Below, in pieces: positions 1 through 9,172 of a DNA stretch of 38,876 bases. Numbering within the stretch: position 1 is the stretch's first letter; every line of letters begins with the position of its first letter. The notes beneath the pieces are model-generated. The model was not told the DNA's origin. It was given only the letters and a program-made list of their open reading frames with translations, and searched no databases. This DNA is from Penaeus vannamei (Eukaryota > Arthropoda > Malacostraca > Decapoda > Penaeidae), in NCBI RefSeq assembly GCF_042767895.1, contig NC_091575.1, positions 3,331,050 to 3,369,925 of the forward strand. Direction: 5' to 3'. The position numbers and the translations under genes are program-made.

Positions 1-1206
1 CATATACTTGTAATATAGGGGTTTTGGGGTATAAAAGGGTTTGGGGGAAATCACTAAAAACTAGCCAGCATTTTTTGCTGATTCATCTTTTTTTTATATT
101 GTCATAAAACGAAAGGGGCCCCTCACCAATATTTACATCGGGGTTTTTATATCAGAAGGGGGAAACGACTTTTTAATCTATTAGGTAACTCGCCTGTTAG
201 TTCATAAGCAGGAGTGAAAAAGGGGGAATTCATTAACATTTTTTTGTCAAAGTGGGAAACGTGTCACGCCTCTCGTCCTAACCAATCAGAACAAACTTCC
301 CAAAAAGAGGATGGGGATCAATTCAAAACTTATGGGATGAGCTCTGAAAATATTGACTTTTACTTTTTGCAACTTGATTGTATATACAGTAGAACGAGCA
401 TGTTTTTAAATGTATCGGGTTTTATGGCGGGAAATTATCTCGCAAATGTGACATATCGACATGTACAAAATAATTTTTCCCCATTTTTATTTTATTTAAA
501 ATTTAAGTCGATTAAAACTCGATTCAAATTTTCTTATATTGCATTATCGCCTGTTAAAAAATTTTTTGTAAGGGTGAAAGCCATTATAAAGACATTGCCT
601 GCAACAAGAGTTTTTTGATCCTTTTTTTGAATTTAAGTTTTTTAAGAAACTTTGAATATAAGAACGGCTGCTATAACATGTTAAAAGATGAGTGGAAGTC
701 TCAAAGGCAGTAATCGACCACGAAGGTAAATAATTTCACTTGTGAGGACGTTCCTTTGTTATATTGCCAGGGGTAAAAATTATCATGTATGGTTTTTTCG
801 AGTGAATTTGTTACATGCGTAAATGGGTGAAATTGGGTTTTTCCAAATGCCGTTGCACTTTCTCTCGTTACCGGAATAAAACCCCCTCGCACCATCGATG
901 TCGCCCGACCCCCCCCAAGGCGACGTTCATCAACTCAGTAATAATCGCCATGAGCGATGAGGGAAAATGGCGGTACCATCGAGGAGCGGAACGTGTCCTT
1001 CTGAACGCCCAGGAAGGGTTTCGGGGTTATAACCTCGTGTGATGAGCATTCAATTTCGGAGGACACGAGAGGGGGGGGAAGAGGGAAAAAAAGGGGGGGA
1101 GGGGGAAGGAAGAGAGAAAAAGGGCGTGGAAAAAGAGGTTTTAAAAAAGAGGGAAGAATAGTTGAAGTTGATGACCATTAAAAAAATGTATTTTAAATTC
1201 CAAAAA
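1..1206. other. Unassigned leader, no supportable gene
   Basis: AT-rich sequence with many short G and T runs. It contains several short open frames on both strands, but none shows a recognisable domain, a convincing splice pair or a protein-like composition. Around 870-1060 CpG dinucleotides are clearly denser than anywhere nearby. From about 1065 to 1140 the sequence becomes G/A-rich low complexity. I see nothing else that can be named. Confidence 0.5.
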
Positions 1207-1227
1207 TTTTTTTTTTTTTTTTTTTTT
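1207..1227. repeat. T21 homopolymer
   Basis: An uninterrupted run of 21 T. It could be the A-tail of an old minus-strand retroposed copy, but no target-site duplication or parent sequence is visible beside it. It is called only as a homopolymer. Confidence 0.8.
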
Positions 1228-1363
1228 CAATAGATACCAGACGTGGGTTTTTTCCATTCATTTTATTGCCCTTATTTTCTATGGGAAATGCAGGGGAATA
1301 TCAAAATTCCCATACAATTTTCATGAGATTCTTTAACTTCGGGGTTTTTTTTTTTAGAATTAT

Positions 1364-1592
1364 ATGTTCCTCTCTCTCCCTCTCCCCCCCTTCCCCCCCC
1401 TCTCTTTCCCTATCCCCTCTGTAGCCTTTCTCTCTCTCTCTCTCTCTCTCTTCCTTTTTTCTCTCTCTCTCTCTTCCCCCCACACACTCTCTCACTCTTA
1501 CCTCACTCTCACTCTCCCTTTCCTCTCCCCTCCCCACTCTCCCTCTCTTTCCCTCTCTCTTTCTTTCTCATTCTGCCTACCCATCTTCTTGC
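1364..1592. repeat. CT-rich microsatellite / polypyrimidine tract
   Basis: About 230 bases made almost only of C and T on the plus strand, with several pure (CT)n runs such as the one near 1430-1451. Translations give Ser/Leu/Pro on one strand and Arg/Glu/Gly on the other, as expected for a repeat and not a gene. Such polypurine-polypyrimidine DNA can adopt triplex (H-DNA) forms, which is general knowledge and not shown here. Confidence 0.9.
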
Positions 1593-1984
1593 CAAATGTC
1601 TCTACGTTCTCATCCCATTGTGTGTATATAGAGTCGTACAAAAGGGAAATCCCCGCCACAATGGTAATAACAATGGTCGTTCTTCCAGCAGTTATTGTTG
1701 GAACTCTCCCAAAAATGAAGTTAGAAAAGTTTGCTTCGTGAATACAAAAGAGAAACTGTGAAATAACCTGAGAGTCTGCTTTCAAGTGGACATAGACCAT
1801 TAGGTTTCAGTTGGTTCAAGTTTTCTCGGAAACAGTCTTTTGGGGGGGGGCAAAACCCCCGCGTTATTGAAATCGGGTTTTGAAGATTGAAATACAAGGA
1901 TCTAATTCCAGTATTGTGATAAAGATTATATGGGTGATATATATATAAAATAGTTTGCCCTCATACACTTGTTATTGTTTTTTC
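1593..1984. other. Short non-repetitive stretch, no gene assigned
   Basis: More complex sequence between two low-complexity tracts. A minus-strand frame is open from 1800 back into the CT repeat, and its first 75 or so residues look mixed in composition, but I recognise no family and see no supporting splice sites. It could hold an exon, but this cannot be supported. Confidence 0.4.
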
Positions 1985-2270
1985 CCTTTTAAAAATTTTT
2001 TTTCATCTTTATCATTATTAAAGTCATTACTTTCATTACTGTGATTATAATTTTTTATTAACGTTATTATTATCATTTATTATTATTATTTTATTATTTT
2101 TATTATTATCCCATCATCATTATCATTATTATTTCGTTATTATTATTTTATTATCATATTATCACTTTTTGCATTATTATTATTATTAATATCATTATAA
2201 TAAATTATTTTATTAATATGATTTTTATTATCATCATTATCATTCTCATTTTTATTATTAAAATTATTTA

Positions 2271-2314
<44 letters not shown>

Positions 2315-3231
2315 TTATTATTATTATTATTATTATCATTTTTTATTTATTATTATCAATTTTATTATTACTATTTTATCAATTTATTTTAATTTATTAT
2401 TATCTTTTTTTTTTGATTTTATTTTTGTTAATATTATTATTGTCATTACTATTATTTATCATTATTTTCATTATCATAATTATCACCATTGTTGTTATAG
2501 TTATCATTACTACTATTACTATTATTATTACTATTACTACCGCTACTGTTATCATAATCCATAATACTATCATTATCATTTCTAATATTTCTTTATCAAT
2601 TTCTAAATTTCTATAGTTATAATCAATGTCATATATATAATAATAATGATCATCATTATTGGTTTTTTTTTTTAATATTATATGTAATTATATTATCATT
2701 ATTTTCATAAATTTTTTTCATCAGTATCACTACTATCATTATTATAATTATTTTATTATCATCATTATTAATGTAATTTTAAATCATTATTATTTTCATA
2801 ATCATCATTATTTGTGTCATTATCACTATTTTTTATTTTTATTTGCAGTAGTATACTGATGAAAATAAATTTTGAAAAATAATGATAATAGTAATTAAAT
2901 AAAAATTAACAAAAAGAACACAATAATGATGATCATTATTATCACTATATATATGAATTGATTATAACTATAAAATTGAAATTATTAGTAACAATATTAG
3001 AAATGATAATAATAATGATGATGATAATGATAATGAAATAATAATAATAGCATTATTTTTAATAATGATAATAATTATACTAATTATGATAATGATAAAT
3101 TTTTGATTTTGGTTATGATGTAGCATTTTTGTAATAGTAATAATAATAGTAATATATAATGATAATTTAAAAAATGGGATGATTATGATAAAAAAAATAA
3201 TGATAAATAATATAATGACAATAATAAAAAT
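1985..3231. repeat. ATT/ATC-type low-complexity DNA with a strand switch
   Basis: Imperfect trinucleotide-like repeats. From about 2000 to 2870 the plus strand is of the TTATCATTATT type, including a nearly pure (ATT)n run near 2268-2340. From about 2870 to 3230 it is of the complementary AATGATAATAAT type. The core box that marks the monomers of the large satellite further right is not present. This may be independent microsatellite DNA or a very decayed relative of that satellite. The long Ile/Tyr-rich open frames inside are repeat artefacts. Confidence 0.85.
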
Positions 3232-5463
3232 TTTCCTTTTACAAAAACCACATGAAAATATTGCAAAACCCTTTTGGCGCATGTAATAGAACTATTATTC
3301 AGCTACAAAATGAGCCATAATACTATAAAAACGGACCGAAAATACGTGTGCTAGGTAAAAATTTTGAAAATTTACCTTACTTTTTTTTTTGGGGAAAATT
3401 TTCCGAAGGTGACTATTTTAACACCCTAAAGGAGATTTTAAAAATATTCACTTTTTCAAGAACCCATGAAAATATTGAAATCACAGAGAAATAAATATTT
3501 TTCAGCTACAAAATCCCTAATACTTTAAAATCGTACCAAAATACGGTCTATGGGAAAAATTTGTGAAAAGTTGACCTTACTTTTTCTTGGGAATATTTTG
3601 CGAAAGGTGACTCTTTAACATAATAGGGGATTTTGAAACATATGTCACTTTTACAAGAACCAAATGAATATACTGCAAATCCTTTGGGCCCCATGTAATA
3701 TAACTATTATTCAGCTACAAAATGAGCCATAATACTTTAAAATCGGACCGAAAATACGTTGGGATGCGTAAAAATGTGAAGGACCTAATAATCGCGATCT
3801 TATTCCTTTTTATTATGTTTACATTTTAAAAGAAAATCATGTACAGAATACTTGTACTTGATATAAATCTATATTTACCTATTCTTGATGCCTAATAGGG
3901 TTTTACAACGTTAAAATTTTTCGAAAGAATAACTTTTTTCCAGTCGGACGGGTACCATTTTTAAAAATTGACCTTTTTTTTCTTGGGGAATATTTTTCCC
4001 AAGGTGACTATTTTAACACCCTAATAGGAGATTTTGAAAAAAATATGTCACTTTTACAAGAACCACATGAAAATATTGCAAATCCTTATGGCATGTTATA
4101 GAACTATTCAACTACAAAATGAGCCATAATACTATAATATCGGACCGAAAAACGGGGCTATGCGTAAAAATTTGTGAAAAAATTTACCCTTCTTTTTCTT
4201 GGGGAATATTTCCCAAAGGGGTTTCTTTTAAAACCCTAATAGGGGATTTTGAAACATATGTCACTTTTACAAAAACCACATGACTATTTAAATCCATAGC
4301 CGCATGTAATATAACTATTATTCAGCTAAAAATGAGCCATAATACTTTAAAATCGGACCGAAAATACGTGTGCTTGCGTAAAAATGTGAAGGACCTAATA
4401 TCACAACTTTTTCCTTTTTATTATGTTTACATTTTAAAAGACAAATCATTTCAGAATACTTGTACTCGATATAATTATCTATCATTTACCTATTTTGTGC
4501 TCTAATAGGGTTTTACAACGTATAATATTTTTGAAAGATTAACTTTTCTCCCGTCGGGGGTACCATTTTTTAAAAGTTGACCTTACTTTTTTCTTGGGGG
4601 AAAATTTTCCAAGGGGATTTTTAACACCCTAATAGGAGATTTTGAAAACATGTCACTTTTACAAGAACCACATGAAAATATTCAAATCCTATCAGCATTA
4701 ATAGAACTATTATTCAGCTACAAAAGGCCATAATACTTTAAAAACGGACCGAAAATATGAGCTAAAAAATTGTGAAAAGTTGACCTTACTTTTTTCTTGG
4801 TGAATATTTTGCGAAAGGTGACTACTTTAACACCCTAATAGGAGATTTTGAAACATATGTCACTTTTACAAGAACCACATGAATATTTTGCAAATCCTTA
4901 TGGCCGCATGTAATATAACTATTATTCAGTTAAAAAATGAGCCATAATACTTTAAAATCGGACCGAAAATACGTGTGCTATGCGTACAAATGTGAAGGAC
5001 CTAATAATCGCGATCTTATTCCTTTTTATGTTTACATTTTACACGACAAATCATGTACAGAATCCTTGTACTTGATATAATTATCTATCATTTACCTAGT
5101 ATTGATGCTCTAATAGGGTTTTACAACGTATAATATTTGTCGAAAGAATAATTTTTCTCCAGTCGGGCGGGTACCATTTTTGAAAAGTTGACCTTACTTT
5201 TTTCTTGGGGAATATTTTCCGAAGGTGACTATTTTAACAACTAATAGGAGATTTTGAAAACATATGTCACTTTTACAAGAACCACATGAAAATATTGCAA
5301 ATCCTTATGGCAGCATGTAATAGAACTATTATTCAGCTACAAAATGAGCCATAGTACTTTAAAATCGGACCGAAAATACGTGTGCTATGCGTAAAAATGT
5401 GAAGGACCTAATAATCGCGATCTTATTCCTTTTTATTATGTTTACATTTTACATGACAAATCA
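3232..5463 (+). repeat. Satellite of ~200-bp monomers in ~607-bp trimers
   Basis: The landmark CGGACCG (or a close variant) recurs at about 3331, 3531, 3744, 4141, 4354, 4745, 4959 and 5366, giving spacings of about 200, 213, 397, 213, 391, 214 and 407. Long units differ from short ones by an extra piece of about 190-200 bp, starting GTGAAGGACCTAATAATCGC and ending before TTGACCTTACTTTTTTCTTG. That piece contains a CTAATAGGGTTTTACAACG stretch resembling the CTAATAGGAGATTTTGAAAC of the normal monomer, so it is probably a diverged third monomer. The basic structure is therefore a trimer of about 607 bp. Early copies (3232-4700) carry many small indels relative to later ones. The array stops abruptly at about 5463 beside unique sequence. 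It has no similarity I can see to the ATC-type satellite on the right. Confidence 0.85.
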
Positions 5464-5838
5464 GTGTATTAGTAAAAGATATTCAGAGACATTCTGGATA
5501 AACAGCATGTTGATAAATATTTGAGTTGCATTTCACTATGATGATGAAGATAATATAATCTATGCATGTTGTAGGTCACTGTGCCTTCCATAGATAAGTA
5601 GAGGTTGAAATTGCTCCAAATGCATCATTTAGATAAGGAGGTACTAACCATAAGAGACAAATTTTCAAAGCAAAATAGCTAAGAAGTAAGATATTAAATA
5701 AACCAAACCTGTAACCCTCATGATGAAATTACACATGACGCTAAATAATACTTCAATTTTCTATTAAGAATCAAACATCTCTAATTGCTTCAGTGTGACA
5801 TACCAGCATTTTCAACTCTCATTGTGGACTGGTTCCAA
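5464..5838. other. Unique sequence, 3' flank of a minus-strand gene
   Basis: Non-repetitive AT-rich sequence lying immediately downstream, on the minus strand, of the stop codon at 5839-5841. It is a likely place for the 3' untranslated region. I do not see a canonical AATAAA on the minus strand, so the transcript end cannot be placed. Confidence 0.45.
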
Positions 5839-5953
5839 TTACTCCTCAATCAAAGGATGGACAGAAATTGGAAAAGTATCCATTAGCTTCGGTGGTGCAC
5901 CTTCTCCATTCTTGGCCCTCTCAGACTTCAGGCGGGAGTGTTTCTTCTTTGTT
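5839..5953 (-). CDS. Terminal coding exon of an unidentified gene
   Basis: Read on the minus strand, an acceptor (pyrimidine-rich TTGTACACCTTTTCAG, 5954-5969) is followed by one base completing a split codon and then 37 sense codons and TAA at 5839-5841. Only this frame is open; the other two hit stops within 11 codons. The peptide begins TKKKHSRLKSERAKNGEG and ends in IEE. It has a basic Lys/Arg-rich start and a more hydrophobic, proline-containing tail, with ordinary codon variety quite unlike the repeat-derived frames elsewhere. The preceding exon (6258-6316) ends with two bases, AT, which join the first base here to give an Ile codon, so frame is kept across the 304-bp intron 5954-6257. 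I do not recognise the protein family. The basic stretch could be nuclear or nucleolar in character, but that is a guess. A decayed pseudogene or chance open frame remains possible. Confidence 0.5.
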
Positions 5954-6257
5954 CTGAAAAGGTGTACAAGATGATTATTATGTAATTAACTTCTACACAG
6001 TTCTTACACTTGAAAATGTGAATGTGATTTATTTATTCATTTTCGGGTTTTGGTAAGCTCATCCCAAAGTCATCTAAGGCTTAAATAAATCTGTAATTTA
6101 TCAGTGTTCCCCGTCTCATGATTCATGCAGATGATATATTTTCTTCTGCTCATATTCTTTCCAATCTACACATCTTTCAACATCTTTTATCCTTTTAGGT
6201 GATTTAATTGGTTAGTTTAGGTCAAGTTAGATCAATTGAAAGAATATCAATGCTTAC

Positions 6258-6316
6258 ATTGAAGGACCTTCAGAATCCACGAGAAATTTTTTGTCTAAAA
6301 GATAGGCTTGACACTT
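6258..6316 (-). CDS. Penultimate coding exon of the same gene
   Basis: On the minus strand the acceptor TTATCTGTTTTTAG (6317-6330) precedes 19 full codons plus two bases, followed by the good donor GTAAGC at 6257-6252. Only one of the three frames is open and it reads KCQAYLLDKKFLVDSEGPS. Joining to the exon at 5839-5953 is phase-correct, giving a C-terminal piece of 57 residues. The exon begins in phase 0. No upstream exon could be picked out between 6317 and 7128, so the rest of the gene is either in a long intron's distance to the right, now occupied by repeats, or lost. The product is unidentified. The internal AG at the TTTTAG near 6296-6300 is a weaker alternative acceptor. Confidence 0.48.
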
Positions 6317-6378
6317 CTAAAAACAGATAAATAATTTCTTGTAATATTTTTTGTTAAATATGCATGCATGAATACCTT

Positions 6379-6449
6379 ATATATCTATATCTATCTATCT
6401 ATATCTATATCTATCTATCTATCTATCTATATATATATATATATATATT
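6379..6449. repeat. TATC / TA microsatellite
   Basis: Interrupted (TATC)n followed by a pure (TA)n run ending before TTCCCTACCC. On the minus strand it would lie in the intron upstream of the exon at 6258-6316. Confidence 0.9.
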
Positions 6450-6897
6450 CCCTACCCAGCACATAGTTTGGTTTTATTTCACAAGTACACAGGGATGTCC
6501 TTTTTTATTTCCAATAGTTTTTAATGGACTTTGAACGAATCTGATCTTTATTTTTGCTGCAAATCAGTATAATTGAGTATACTGAAAATATTTCGACACT
6601 ACCTTCCCTTCCTGCTCTGCTATTGGTTAAGTTGGTTTTATTTTCAGGTATATAGGGATTAGAAATATATTTTACTATTATAGATATATAGATCACAACA
6701 TTTTGAACCCCCAGAACCACAATCTGCACATTATTAGCACAAAAAAATTCTAGACACACTCATTCGGGACCATGATCCCGCGCACTTCCTCTGCCTGGCC
6801 ATACGAGCTATTACTTTCTTTAAGTAACCAAAATGAGTTTAGATTTTCTTTTGATACTATACGCAAAGGAATAACTGATATATTTTCACCATTTCAC
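6450..6897. other. Unique AT-rich sequence, no gene assigned
   Basis: Non-repetitive sequence. Short open frames exist on both strands (for example minus 6505-6759) but they have no recognisable motif, and no convincing splice pair links them to the exon at 6258-6316. If that gene is real, this stretch is probably intronic. Confidence 0.4.
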
Positions 6898-6989
6898 CAG
6901 TTACAGGCCAAACTGTGTGAATCTGGGAACCCCCTCTTTCGGCTGGGGTCCACGGGCCAGAGGGACCGACACAGTTTGGCATATAACTG
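6898..6989. repeat. Imperfect inverted repeat (hairpin), 21-nt arms
   Basis: The left arm 6898-6918 (CAGTTACAGGCCAAACTGTGT) pairs with the right arm 6969-6989 at 19 of 21 positions. The 50-nt loop is markedly GC-rich (it contains GGGAACCCC and GGTCCACGGGCC) compared with its AT-rich surroundings. It could be a small non-autonomous inverted-repeat element, the end of a decayed transposon, or a structured RNA. No target-site duplication is visible and it does not fit a tRNA cloverleaf. Confidence 0.55.
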
Positions 6990-7128
6990 TCCTTAATAAT
7001 GATCATTTTTCATTGTAAATATATGTGGAGCAGTGTGAGTTATTCCTTTATGTGTATTATCAAAAGAAACATGAAAATCACTCCATTTTCTTGGAAAAAT
7101 GAAAGTGAAAACACTTATGGTCATGTAG
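6990..7128. other. Unique sequence, nothing recognised
   Basis: A short AT-rich interval between the hairpin and the 3' tail of the retrotransposon fragment. No gene or repeat is seen. Confidence 0.4.
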
Positions 7129-7153
7129 ATGAGGCATTATCATCATCGTGGAG
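7129..7153 (-). repeat. 3' UTR and GAT-type tail of RTE-like element
   Basis: On the minus strand the stop codon of the retrotransposon (7154-7156) is followed by only a few bases (CTCCAC) and then GATGATGATAATG, before unrelated sequence. A very short 3' UTR ending in a short tandem repeat is typical of RTE-clade non-LTR retrotransposons, in place of poly(A). The tail matches the motif that fills the large satellite to the right. Confidence 0.55.
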
Positions 7154-7502
7154 CTAACGCCGATGGGGGCGCATAGCCGCCTCCACCCTTTGCTTGTACC
7201 TGCAAGGGTCGCTCATGGCAAGCCGCCAGGCAGGGACTCGGCCCATCTCATGACAGAATTGATCAATCTGCTCAAGCCAAGACTTCCTAGGTCGTCCCAC
7301 AGGTCGCCTCCACCTAGGGTTGCCTCGAACAGAGACAACCTGGTGGGCAGGATCATCCTGAGGGAAGTCAGCCCGGTAGCCATATAGCCTGAGTTGGCGA
7401 TCACGGATTGTGCAGTTTCATGGTGCAACCGTTGGTTTGACACATGGTCCCACCAACAGTACCCCATGATCCAGCACAAGGATCTATTGCAAAAAGGGAA
7501 AC
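7154..7502 (-). pseudogene. 3' end of RTE-like non-LTR retrotransposon RT
   Basis: Read on the minus strand, the frame 7154 to about 7417 is open and ends in TAG at 7154-7156. It encodes the C-terminal region found after the polymerase domain in RTE-type elements: IRDRQLRLYGY, then DDPAHQVV, then RWRRPVGRPRKSWLEQID, then a final PAWRLAMSDP segment and a basic tail. Upstream (7418-7496) the FCNRSLCWIMGY and WWDH segments are present, but a 19-bp deletion between two CAG triplets, relative to the copy at 35639-36330, breaks the frame. The piece ends at a run of 500 N, so the polymerase core is not visible here. A working element makes a reverse transcriptase with an endonuclease that copies its RNA into chromosomal DNA; this piece is a dead fragment. 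Identification of the family group is good, the exact clade less so. Confidence 0.8.
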
Positions 7503-8002
7503 NNNNNNNNNNNNNNNNNNNNNNNNNNNNNNNNNNNNNNNNNNNNNNNNNNNNNNNNNNNNNNNNNNNNNNNNNNNNNNNNNNNNNNNNNNNNNNNNNN
7601 NNNNNNNNNNNNNNNNNNNNNNNNNNNNNNNNNNNNNNNNNNNNNNNNNNNNNNNNNNNNNNNNNNNNNNNNNNNNNNNNNNNNNNNNNNNNNNNNNNNN
7701 NNNNNNNNNNNNNNNNNNNNNNNNNNNNNNNNNNNNNNNNNNNNNNNNNNNNNNNNNNNNNNNNNNNNNNNNNNNNNNNNNNNNNNNNNNNNNNNNNNNN
7801 NNNNNNNNNNNNNNNNNNNNNNNNNNNNNNNNNNNNNNNNNNNNNNNNNNNNNNNNNNNNNNNNNNNNNNNNNNNNNNNNNNNNNNNNNNNNNNNNNNNN
7901 NNNNNNNNNNNNNNNNNNNNNNNNNNNNNNNNNNNNNNNNNNNNNNNNNNNNNNNNNNNNNNNNNNNNNNNNNNNNNNNNNNNNNNNNNNNNNNNNNNNN
8001 NN
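7503..8002. other. Assembly gap, exactly 500 N
   Basis: 500 unknown bases, a round number that suggests a scaffolding gap of unknown true size. The left side is retrotransposon and the right side is satellite, so the real junction between the two is hidden. Confidence 0.98.
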
Positions 8003-8304
8003 GATGATAACCCCATCAATAATGACAATAATGACGATAATAATGATAATCATGCGAGTAATTAGGACAATAATTATGATAAAAATTATATAATGATAGT
8101 TATAATGATGATTTGCCTAATAGTTGCGATAATAAGAATACTCAACAATATTCTAATGATTTTCCTACTAATAACACTAATAATAACGACAATGATAGAA
8201 ATAAAAATAAAATTAAATATATCCCGGCCATTATTGTTATTATAATCATTATCATTATTGTTATTATCTCAAGAATTATCATTATTGTCAATATCATTAT
8301 TAAA

Positions 8305-8318
8305 ATCATTATAATGAT
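8305..8318. repeat. Perfect 14-nt palindrome in type-A monomers
   Basis: ATCATTATAATGAT is its own reverse complement. It recurs at the same place in each type-A monomer; type B has AATAATG instead, which breaks it. It could favour small cruciforms or act as a dimeric protein-binding site. Neither is shown. Confidence 0.7.
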
Positions 8319-8427
8319 GAAAATGACATTAATAATTTAGATAATGATTATTATAATGACTATATTAAGGGTAATTAGGGCAATAATGACAGTAATGATA
8401 ATAATGATGATGATAATGACAATAATG

Positions 8428-8441
8428 ATGATAATTATCAT
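8428..8441. repeat. Perfect 14-nt palindrome just before the core box
   Basis: ATGATAATTATCAT is its own reverse complement. It sits a few bases ahead of the AAAGCCCATCTATAA start of the core box and is kept in nearly all A and B monomers. The surrounding ATC-type DNA contains both TTATTGTTATTAT-like and complementary AATGATAATAATG-like stretches, so a monomer can also fold into longer imperfect stems. Confidence 0.75.
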
Positions 8442-9047
8442 TATAAAGCCCATCTATAAGGAGAAAAATCCAAAAAGTCGAAAAACCGGCGAAATCTAGC
8501 AAAATACAGCCTTCTGAGAGATGACTCGAAAACCCCCCTTTTTCCAGTTTAAATGATGATTATGATGATTTTACCATTAATTCTGCTAATTAGGATGATT
8601 TTGATGATAACCCCATCAATAATGACAATAATGACGATAAAAATGGTAATTATGAGAGTAATTTGGACAATAATTATGATAATAATTATACAATGATACT
8701 TATAATGATGATTTGCGTAATAATTGCAATAATAGCAATAATCAACACAATTCTAATAATTTCCTACTAATAACACTAATAATAACGACAATGATAAGAG
8801 AAATAATAATAAAAGTAATTATAACACGGCTATTATTGTTATTATAATAAATTTTATTGTTGTTATTCTTTCTAGAATTATCATTATTGCCATTATCATT
8901 ATTAAAATCATTATAATAATGAAAATGACATTAATAATTAAGATAATGATTATTATAATGACTATATTAAGGGTAATTAGGGCAATAATCACAGTAATGA
9001 TAATAATGATGATGATAATGACAATAATGATGATAATTATCATTATA

Positions 9048-9172
9048 AAGCCCATCTATAATGAGAAAAAGGCTAAAAGGAGAAAAATCCCAAAAGTCGA
9101 AAAACCGGCGAAATCTAGCAAAATACAGCCTTCTGAGAGATGAGTCGAAACCCCCCTTTTTCCAGTTTAAAT
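9048..9172 (+). repeat. Conserved core box of the satellite monomer (example copy)
   Basis: This is the only part of the monomer that is not microsatellite-like. It starts with GCCCATCTATAATGAG, continues through an A/G-rich stretch to AAGTCGAAAAACCGGC, then GAAATCTAGCAAAATACAGC, and ends with a C6 run and TTTTTCCAGTTTAAATG. The same box, changed but recognisable (AAAACGGCAAAATCTAGCGTATTACAGC), marks the diverged monomers at 15655-18350 and, in both orientations, at 30780-37920. It defines monomer boundaries and orientation. The motif GTCGAAAA occurs twice in it. I see no match to a CENP-B box or to any RNA gene. Confidence 0.85.

Noticed and set aside
815..1042. 75-codon open frame over the CpG-dense patch
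   Set aside because: Basic and mixed composition but no recognisable motif, and no splice or conservation evidence. It was noted as a CpG patch only.
1498..1800. 100-codon minus-strand frame
   Set aside because: Its last quarter is translated CT repeat (Arg/Glu) and the rest has no recognisable family.
6772..6996. 74-codon plus-strand frame overlapping the hairpin
   Set aside because: The frame crosses both arms of an inverted repeat and has no family signature, so chance is the simpler explanation.
7145..7502. Interpretation of the RT fragment as a viral polymerase
   Set aside because: The order of segments after the FADD motif (seen in the second copy), the RWRRPVGRPRKSW stretch and the GAT tail fit RTE-like non-LTR retrotransposons rather than a virus.
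7484..8053. Open frames running through the 500-N gap
   Set aside because: They are open only because unknown bases contain no stops.
8363..8381. TTAGG-like motif (GGGTAATTAGGGC) as a possible telomeric repeat
   Set aside because: It occurs once per monomer and not in tandem, so it is not telomeric sequence.
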